From Cylindrobasidium torrendii FP15055 ss-10 (Eukaryota; Basidiomycota; Agaricomycetes; Agaricales; Physalacriaceae), in contig KN880727.1 of assembly GCA_000934385.1 (NCBI GenBank), positions 1 to 27,538 of the forward strand: DNA of 27,538 nucleotides, given 5' to 3'. The notes beneath the pieces are model-generated. The model was not told the origin of the DNA. It saw only the letters and a program-made list of their open reading frames with translations, and ran no database searches. The translations under genes and the position numbers were made by a program. Positions 20,605 to 27,538 of this stretch are shown here, in pieces (the stretch's first letter is position 1; the number at the start of each line of letters is the position of its first letter).

Positions 20605-22178
20605 ATGGCCAGTCTCGCACGGTTGCCATGCCGGACCTCCATGAAGCGGAACTTGAGTGTGTATCACGCCCTCTGAACGGCCTCCTTGTTAATGTCAATA
20701 CCAGCTGTTTCCTCGCGCCGTTTCCTACAAAATGAAGCGCAATCGTCTCGGCTGGCAAGCCATCTTGGTGGCCCGCGGGTCAATTACGAGTCTCTCGTTG
20801 AGAACACTGTCTACAAAATCTCCAATGCCATCAACCGCAAGTCTCGAATAACGACAGACACAATCCACTCCATTGTACGCGACTACAAACGCGTGAAGGA
20901 TATGACCAAAGCTCTGAACGCCAAACGAAGTCTCCGGGCACAAAATAGCACAACCATGAAGCGACTCGCAGCGGAAAAGAATAAGGAGGCAATGGCGCCG
21001 TTGGTGGAGGAAGCCAAACAATTGAAAGTGGATATAACGGCCATGGAGAGTGAACTCTTTCCTCTGGAAGAGAGTCTGTTAGCACGGGCACTGCTTATCC
21101 CCAACGACACACATCCGGACGCCCCTCTGGGACCAGAATCCGCTGCTCGCGTTGTTTCCACACATGGCCCCGAACCACTCCCTGCCTCCCCATTACGAGA
21201 CCACCTCACTATCGCACAGACACTCAAATTTATCGACTTTGAGAGCGGCGCGAACGTTGTCGGCGCTTCCTGGGGCTACCTAAAACAGGAAGTTGCGCTC
21301 CTGGAACTCGCACTCGTCAACTTCTCATTTGCTATGGCCGTCAAGCACGGTTATACACCCGTTCTCACCCCCGATGTGGTCCAAGCGGATGTTGCTCGCA
21401 GATGCGGATTCCAACCTCGCGACCCCAAAGTGAAGGGAGCAAAGCCCGACATGTACCACCTCGACTCTAGTCACACACCTGGCGACGCGGTCCATGATCT
21501 CGTTCTGGCCGCGACCGCAGAAATTCCGATTGCAGGGATGTTAGGGAACCGCTTGTTCCCGGAAAAGCGTCTGCCACTCAAGTATGTGGCCTTTGGACAC
21601 GCTTTTCGCCCAGAAGCCGGTGCGAGGGGGGCAGATACGCGCGGATTGTATCGAGTACACCAGTTCTCCAAAGTTGAACTGTTCTCTGTGACGACGGCAG
21701 AGGCGAGCGAGGCTTTGATGGAGGAAATGAAGGCGTTGCAAATATCCATCTTCGAAGCCTTGGGCTTGACTTTCAGGTAAGGCATCTTCTCAGGTCGCTG
21801 GGAAGTTTACTTACTTTAGGCAGGGTCCTAGATATGCCCACCGAGGAACTAGGTGCCAACGCATATCGCAAATACGATATCGAGGCATGGATGCCTGGTC
21901 GCGGCAGCTGGGGCGAAATATCATCCCTCTCAAATTGCACTGACTATCAGTCGCGCCGGCTCTGGCTCAAGTATCAACACAAGGAGCATCAGAATCTTTA
22001 CGCACACACGCTCAACGGCACAGCTGCAGCGATACCGCGCCTCATCGTCGCGCTTATCGAAAACGGCGCACAGTTCGACGAAAACGACTGTGTGACACAT
22101 ATCAACCTTCCAGATGTCTTGAAGCCATACTGGCTCGAGGCCAATCCTGGGGAGCGAGATCTCATTCGCTGGGTGTAG
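20605..22178 (+). CDS. Seryl-tRNA synthetase, mitochondrial form
   Basis: Class II synthetase that charges tRNA-Ser. Three exons (20605-20656, 20705-21776, 21824-22178) give 492 residues. The first exon codes MASLARLPCRTSMKRNL, and after a 48-nt intron the sequence continues TVSSRRFLQN. The resulting Arg/Ser-rich start, free of acidic residues until residue 27, looks like a mitochondrial presequence. A coiled-coil tRNA-binding arm (about 65-135) precedes the catalytic core. Motif 2 is FRPEAGARG with RVHQFSKVELF (around 318-345), and motif 3 is LNGTAAAIPRLIVALIEN (around 437-455), a divergent form of the usual NGSGLAVGR-type motif seen in organellar enzymes. Mitochondrial assignment is inferred from the presequence and the divergent motif 3. 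Its 3' end lies 120 bp from the convergent LSB5 gene. Confidence 0.9.
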
Positions 22179-22298
22179 GATGTGAAATAGCACTACTTCC
22201 CAGTCTTCATACCTATTGTACATTACAAGCTCACCACTACTCAAATACATTACTAGATATCCGAGACGGTGACCGTCCCTGCTCTTTAGCCAGCCTGC

Positions 22299-24080
22299 TT
22301 AATCCCTGAACGGGTCAGCAAATGGATCTTCGTCATCAACGAGCTTGGAATTGCTTGGCCCAGTCTGTGCACCACTACCATATCTTTCCTCATCCGAGTC
22401 GTAATATCTCAGCTTTGCGCCTTGCTGGTTCTTGTGAGTTTCCTCGTCCGAAGATGCATAGTCACTGAAATCAGAGAGAGAGCCACGGGATTCCCGGTTA
22501 TTGTAGGAAGGCTGCGATGCCGACGAAAATGACGAAGGGCGCATAGGCTCCGGGAGATTCGTAGAGGACGAACCCAAGAAATCGATATCTTGGAGGTCGG
22601 AAAACACTGCGTCCTTGCCTTTGTGACGTTGGACGGCAGCTCGCTGCTTTTCCTGCAGCTTGTACACTTCACTATCGCCTGTCATGTGCACCTTCGCCAT
22701 CCCTTCGGTAACGTCCTCTGTTGGTTCTGGAGGTGCGGATACACCTGTCACGACGTTATCGTATAGTTCCAAGGATTGGATGATGCGGTCGTTCGTCTCG
22801 ATGAGAGTGCCAATGAGCTCCTCGTTCTCAACCAACTAGAGCGGTGGTCAGAATTAGCACTGGAGACACAAGTGGGGGCTGCTGTGGCTACCTGAACGTA
22901 GCGGACGATCTGTTTCCGTATCAACTTGGTCTTTTCTAGACATTCCTGGACGCGCGCATTGGACTGAACACTATCGTTATCCGTGTTGACTAGCTGACGC
23001 GAAGTGAGTATTGGAGATGGGAAAGTTACGGGCCAAACATACAGTTATTGCGTTCACAAGATTGCTCGAGGCTTGGGAAGCCTCCGCAATGCTAGACAGG
23101 ACTTTGGGCTTCTCCTACAGAGGGTATTAGTTTGGCTAATTTGGGAGAACGGGGGCACGGCGAACGAACCTGCTCGAAATTGAACGGAGCACGTTTGGGC
23201 TTCAGTTTGTTCTTGGCTGCATACTTCGCCTTCTTCCTGTTCTCTTCCTCTATCCGCGCACGATCCTTCGCTTCCTGTTTCTCCTGGGCCTTCCGTTTCG
23301 CCTCTTCAAGCTTACGCTTTTGAGCCTCGGTGTCAACAGGAGCGGGCTCGAAGCTCCTGGATTCGCGAGAGGCCTGTTGGTACAGCGATGAGAATATATG
23401 CATGGCAGGGTCGCCGTGGAACTGGTCGTGCCAAGATTTGAGGACCGCGATCAGTTTCTTCTTCACCCGCTTGTCAGTCGAGCTGTCCGATGCCAGATGT
23501 CGAAGCGCATCCGTGAGTTGTCCATCGGCGAAGGTCGCTGGTGCATGTAAGAGACAAAATGTGTAGTGGAATGAGAGACACACATTTGAATTTGTCTCCG
23601 CAATTCTCCACCAGCGCTTTGAGGATCTACGTCCGAATGCATTGGGATGACACGGGGCGTGTGAGGCAGATGGATGAACGCACAACAAGCCCGCGATATT
23701 GTTGGTGAGGAAGGCCGTGCTTGAGTTTCTTGCGAATTGCTCGTGAAGCCTCTGTGGGGCTGATGGATGGATTGAATGAAGACTCTTGAGACACCAACAC
23801 CTTGTGTGAGTACGTACCCAGCTTGGGGCTGAAGGTTGATAGAGTCAACAAGCTCTGGAATGCTGATAACATGGCCTTGAGTGCATGCGGAAAGCGATGA
23901 GTGGGACAATAGTACCCATCATATGCCTCTTCGGCGACGTTGTTCGCTGTCAATATCTCTATCCAGTCGGTGATTGAGGACTACGAGCTGCTCAGAACCA
24001 AACAGTGCTGGCCGTTACAGCCTACGCACATGCGGTTTCTCAGTGCCAAATATTTGCTTTGCCAGGCTGAATCCCGACAT
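22299..24080 (-). CDS. LSB5: VHS and GAT domain protein, Lsb5-like
   Basis: Nine exons (24080-24030, 23980-23916, 23862-23818, 23759-23684, 23626-23584, 23537-23170, 23114-23043, 22993-22892, 22835-22299) give 452 residues. The VHS domain (about 15-150) starts SSITDWIEILTANN and includes PTEASRAIRKKLKHG and ILKALVENCG. Then follow a basic coiled coil (about 160-205, with KRKLEEAKRKAQEKQ) and a GAT domain (about 217-320, IRKQIVRYVQLVENEELIG). The acidic Ser-rich tail has paired Tyr/Asp/Glu motifs and ends DPFADPFRD, with two DPF motifs of the kind that bind clathrin-adaptor ear domains. Yeast Lsb5 has the same VHS-GAT order and links ubiquitin, actin patches (Las17/Sla1) and endocytosis. A role in endocytic sorting is inferred. 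The start MSGFSLAKQIFG is the first ATG before the VHS domain. Confidence 0.87.
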
Positions 24081-24174
24081 CGTAGACTTGAGGTGGGTGA
24101 GGCGACTTCGACAAGCTCGTTCACGATGGGAAGATGGAAAGAAGGACAATCCGGCGTGGGAACATATCCGATTT

Positions 24175-24182
24175 GACGTCAC
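24175..24182. promoter_or_regulatory. CRE-type palindrome TGACGTCA upstream of LSB5
   Basis: A perfect TGACGTCA lies about 95 bp upstream of the LSB5 start, in the 188-bp gap before UTP11's 3' end. bZIP factors of the ATF/CREB type bind this sequence in fungi; use here is not shown. Confidence 0.4.
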
Positions 24183-24268
24183 CGACGGATCCCGTCAATT
24201 AAACCACGCAGAAATACATGAAAACGGGCGTAAAACTACACATGGACATGTCAAGCCTACATGCACTA

Positions 24269-25394
24269 TCATCGCCTTCTCTCTGGCTTCCATTTGTACA
24301 CACGAGGACTGTACGTCTTCGGTGCTTGTTGTTTCGGCACCAACGACTTGCCCTTGCGCGCGTCCAAAGCATCCTCATCGTCGACCTCTGCGGGAGGCTG
24401 GCCGTCCACAAGCTCTATCCCTTTCAATTTTTTGCGCGCACCCTTACCCATCATGAGGCGCTGCATCTCGAATTCACGCTCTGTATATCGTAACTGTTTG
24501 TCACGATACAGGCGCGCTGCGAGGTCGCGTAGGAGAGACTTGCGGTGCGCAGAAGCCTGGGAAGCAGTGTCCAGAACCGACTTCTTTGCACTACTGTCTT
24601 CAGCCGCCAGATCGCTGGCTTTCCGCTTTTTGGATGGGCCCGCAACTGGGGCGCTTATCCAGCCTAGGTCTTGCGGATGTTCAGTCGCAATAACAGAAGG
24701 TTCTGATACTAGAGAGGGAGTAGCTGATTTTTGCGCTTTGGGCACGGTTAGATAACGAAGATTGACTTGAAATTGAATCTCACCTTCGACACCATCGTCC
24801 ACAAAAATAACATGACGTCTCTTCGATTTGGGTTTTGTCTTGGAAGGCTTTGGTACCACGCCCGCTTCTTGAAGAACCTCAAGCTCTTCCGGGTCCATCT
24901 CATCCACATCATCCAGAAGGTTTGCCATTGACGAAAGCTGGGATTTGAGCTGGTCAATTTTCTGGAATCTGGTCAGTACATCCAGTATGGAATCAACCGC
25001 ATACACACCTTCTGCCCGGCCGCACGCTGCGTTCGAACATAGTTCTCGTCCTGGGTCTTGAGCAGCCTGACCATATCGGTAGGCAACGCAACATTGCCTC
25101 GGTCTTGAACATGCACACCAGCCTGGCCATTTTAACCAAAGGAAAGCAATGAACGATGGCGAAGGAAATCACCTTGGTCCTCTCCTTGTTCATAGAAAAG
25201 TAGAACTCATCCTTATTCCGCTCTGAAGCCTTCTGCCTCAACCGGGTGAGCCTGTCCTGCTTGTTGTGATAGTCCCGCGCGCGAAGAACATAATCCTTGT
25301 GCTTCTCGAGTATTCCAAGTTTGGCCCGATGAGAAAGTTGAGAGCGTTCTTTGTGATTCCTCCTGTGCAAGGAGTTTCTCAGTGAAGAGGTCAT
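24269..25394 (-). CDS. UTP11: U3 snoRNA-associated protein 11 (SSU processome)
   Basis: Nucleolar component of the small-subunit processome, needed for 18S rRNA processing. Four exons (25394-25173, 25122-25009, 24961-24784, 24735-24269) give 326 residues. Marks of the family are the N-terminal [48 protein letters not shown], and RRHVIFVDD in the middle. The C-terminal part is strongly basic and charged, with [20 protein letters not shown]. The third intron (24783-24736, 48 nt) begins GTGAGA and contains CTAAC before its AG, but it has no stop and is a multiple of three, so the unspliced message would encode 342 residues. The start is the ATG before [11 protein letters not shown]. Diverges from the zinc-finger gene over 201 bp. 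Confidence 0.93.
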
Positions 25395-25463
25395 GGTGAA
25401 CCAGATAGTGAGTGTATGAATCCAAAGAACGAATTAGTTAAACGCCGGAAAAGATCAAAAACG

Positions 25464-25483
25464 GGTCACGCACCGGTCACGCA
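25464..25483. promoter_or_regulatory. Tandem GGTCACGCA in the UTP11/zinc-finger promoter
   Basis: GGTCACGCA at 25464-25472 is repeated exactly at 25475-25483, an 11-bp period, in the middle of the 201-bp divergent promoter. The GGTCA core and spacing match the pair in the RFC4/SerRS promoter. Binding factor unknown. Confidence 0.4.
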
Positions 25484-25595
25484 GCAATTTCATCCGCATT
25501 TCGTCACTATATTCGGCCGTAGTTTGACCATTTCACTCAAGTATCTAAGGCCAATCTCCTCTGTGTGGTGTGCAAACTTTGCTTCGTAGGACGCC

Positions 25596-26869
25596 ATGAG
25601 CTTCCAACACTTCCGTCTGGGCGCAATGCCAATGCCACTCCCGCCACATCTCATGCAACAGCAACCAACATCGGATTCGGCGTACACGGCTCCCACGCAA
25701 TCAACTTTTGCTGCGAATACTCACGTATTTTCGTCCTCATCTGGTCAAAAATTGGCACCTGCTTATGGCACCGGCGACGACGATGGCTACAATCTCACGT
25801 TCGAGAATCTCGATGCATTCAATGCGTGGAGGGAGAAAGAAGAGCTCGAGCAGATGGTCGAGTTCATCAAGGTTCGCGATAACAGCGACACTCGGGCGCA
25901 TAACTCACAACGTTAGGGTGATACTCACGGCAGCAAAGCCGTCCCACCGCGCTTCAAGGATCATACAAAGCTTGTCTGTGCGCGTCATGCCCGGAGTGGG
26001 CGCAAGAAATACGTGAAGAAACACCCAGAGCGTGTGCGGAAAGTCCCAAGTCGCAAGGTGCGTCTATACGCTGTTAGTGCTCGCCCATTCAAACCATTAT
26101 CAGCTGGATGGAATTGGCTGTCCAGCAACGATAAGCTTCAAGACCTATTTCGACAAGGAGGAAGTACGGGTATGCTGTGCGTCGTTTCGCTAGCCAACTT
26201 TCACTTGTCCGCAACTTAAGGCCCACCCTAGACATATCCCAACACTCACATGCGGTTGGGCTCGATAACTACCCCTTCACTCGTCGTGGACGTCGGGCGG
26301 CACGTGAGCAGGAGCGAGACCGCGCCATCCAGAACAAGAAGGACAATGCCAATTCGAACGGCAGCGACACTCAGCAACCCATCGCTTCAACCTCCTTCAT
26401 GCAATCTGAGCCCGAAACGCCTCCCGAACACCATATGCATTCGCCCCCGCAGCACGTCCCGCAACAGCCCCACATCATTCAACAGCCTACTGCTCAATAC
26501 CCCTCGATGATGCCTCAGGCCTTCCAACCCGTCCCAGCCCAGCCAGCGCCTCAGTACGGCTACATGCCCCAGCCTCCGCCGTATGGTGTTCCTGCTATGC
26601 CGCCTCCTCCAGTGGACCAGCCAATGGGGCAAGACAGATGGCAAAACATGCAATCTATGTTCAATCAACTACGGGATCAGTCGCGGACCTATCCATTCAA
26701 TACAGCCAGTGTTGCCTTGCTTGAGACCTCGCTAATGAGGCTCATGTTCGAGTGTCCGCTAGCTTTTGCACCTCCGCCGCATGCGATGGTACCGGTCGCA
26801 GGTAACCCAATGCCAATGCAGCAAGACCATCAAGACAGCGACTCGGACGATTCAGAAGGGAGCCGCTGA
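25596..26869 (+). CDS. WRKY-GCM1/FAR1-type zinc-finger protein, possible transcription factor
   Basis: Four exons (25596-25871, 25917-26057, 26104-26176, 26232-26869) give 375 residues. Residues about 75-175 resemble the FAR1/FLYWCH/WRKY-GCM1 zinc-binding fold: C113 in KLVCARH, a basic stretch, GIGCPATISFKTY (C145), then EEVRVCYISQHSHAVG with H168-x-H170. The C...C...HxH order and the GCPA..HSH signature are those of MULE-type transposase N-terminal domains and of transcription factors derived from them. No transposase core follows. Instead there is a basic segment (RRGRRAAREQERDRA), then a Gln/Pro/Met-rich region resembling an activation domain, and an acidic Ser/Asp tail ending DSDDSEGSR. 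A domesticated DNA-binding protein is inferred; targets are unknown. The third splice was chosen because only it joins C163/Y164 to QHSHAVG in frame. Confidence 0.75.
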
Positions 26870-27140
26870 ACGTGACTACCATGGCCTCACTGGACTGTAT
26901 TCCCTCGGTGTAACTTTTATTTTACTTCTGGACTGGCATTTACGCCATGTTGCCCTGCATACCCATCTAATCATTTGGCAACCGACTGGAGTATAACCAA
27001 TGTAACGATGCTTGGTCTGTGTACTATGCAGATAATCAAATACTTGTGTCATACAACACTTAGAGCGTGGGCATACTATACTTACTATAGTGTTGGGGAG
27101 ATGTGTAAACCACTACGCAGTCCAAACAATAAGTTTGAAT

Positions 27141-27444
27141 GATTTGATGGCGGACCAACTTGATCGAACTGAGTGGCACCTCCGATTTCAGAACTCATCA
27201 TCGTCGATGTCCAATATCACTGTTCACGCCGGCATGGTTCAGTGGTCAACCAGCCCCCCTCATCCTCATAACCTCCAGTTCAATCCCCCTTAGTACCCAA
27301 GCTGCAGACGATGGCTCCTTGGGGAAAAGAGGGGTTGTTCCACCTCCCAATACCTTCTACTATCGAGAAAGCACCGCTCAGTGTCGCGACTAGAGTGTGG
27401 GCCTATCGGAGCGGATTTGGGTTGTGGTTCAATATCCCGAACAA
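27141..27444 (+). repeat. Dispersed repeat with pol III A/B boxes, right copy (SINE-like)
   Basis: Inverted partner of the copy at 1-304 with three differences (27349, 27222, 27206). The A-box-like TGGTTCAGTGG is at 27235-27245 and the B-box-like GTTCAATCC at 27278-27286, 32 bp apart. The inner boundary at 27141 is clear because flanking bases differ from the left copy. The element may continue into 27445-27538, which cannot be tested here because the left copy runs off the window. That tail includes an interrupted palindrome around 27479-27496 (AACCCAT...ATGGGTT). The repeat begins about 270 bp past the zinc-finger gene stop. Confidence 0.8.
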
Positions 27445-27538
27445 ATATGAGATACCCGGGCAGGAGGGTGCTTCTACCAACCCATGGATATGGGTTCGGT
27501 ATCGGCGCTCAGACCCCTCGGGAAGGGATCCCATCCAA

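Noticed and set aside
27225..27295. An intact tRNA gene within the repeat
   Set aside because: A and B boxes are present, but the bases flanking the B box do not form a T-stem and no acceptor stem closes, so it is at best tRNA-derived.
27391..27440. A second tRNA-like promoter near the outer end of the repeat (GGTTCAATATCCC)
   Set aside because: The B-box match needs an inserted base and the upstream A-box candidate is poor.
1..27538. The inverted terminal repeats as the ends of one giant DNA transposon
   Set aside because: The enclosed 27 kb holds ordinary housekeeping genes and no transposase, replicase or capture signature, and the repeats carry pol III boxes. Two independent insertions are simpler.

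Overview
The window looks like nuclear DNA from a basidiomycete fungus, most likely an Agaricomycete. The evidence is 14 compact protein genes broken by 87 inferred introns that are almost all 41-68 nt long (one is 35 nt), with GT..AG ends. Gene content is typical of that group and gaps between genes are mostly 100-400 bp. No bacterial operons, CRISPR array, rRNA or intact tRNA gene was seen. All gene models below were built by hand: each splice was chosen because it keeps the reading frame and restores a conserved domain, and every total CDS length is a multiple of three.

Layout, left to right. Positions 1-304 hold a dispersed repeat with tRNA-like pol III promoter boxes (minus strand), followed by about 1 kb without a gene. 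Then come an ankyrin/CCCH zinc-finger protein (-, 1351-3347) and NAD-dependent glycerol-3-phosphate dehydrogenase (-, 3721-5282), which diverges from the Golgi Qa-SNARE SED5/syntaxin 5 (+, 5598-6924). Next are a Nop6-like RRM protein (-, 7294-8467), an intronless F-box protein (-, 8773-10122), anaphase-promoting complex subunit 5 (-, 10825-13673), a BCL7-like SWI/SNF subunit candidate (-, 13877-14723) and Mediator subunit 7 (-, 14924-15975). MED7 diverges from a 19-exon 4-coumarate-CoA-ligase-like acyl-CoA synthetase ending in a peroxisomal signal (+, 16191-18810). The rest are replication factor C subunit Rfc4 (-, 19078-20476), mitochondrial seryl-tRNA synthetase (+, 20605-22178), a VHS/GAT protein like Lsb5 (-, 22299-24080), the SSU-processome protein Utp11 (-, 24269-25394) and a WRKY-GCM1/FAR1-type zinc-finger protein (+, 25596-26869). 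A second copy of the terminal repeat lies at 27141-27444 in the opposite orientation.

The genes do not form one pathway. It is an ordinary housekeeping neighbourhood: vesicle traffic (SED5, LSB5), ribosome biogenesis (NOP6-like, UTP11), chromatin and transcription (BCL7-like, MED7), cell cycle and replication (APC5, RFC4), metabolism (GPD1, acyl-CoA ligase) and mitochondrial translation (SerRS). Four gene pairs share short divergent promoters (GPD1/SED5, MED7/ligase, RFC4/SerRS, UTP11/zinc finger).

I found no convincing new multi-gene system. The points most worth a second look are the 99%-identical inverted pol III repeats, the BCL7-like protein, the stand-alone WRKY-GCM1 zinc-finger protein, the microexons and AKL terminus of the ligase, the possible organellar N-terminal extension of GPD1, and GGTCA direct repeats 11 bp apart in two divergent promoters.
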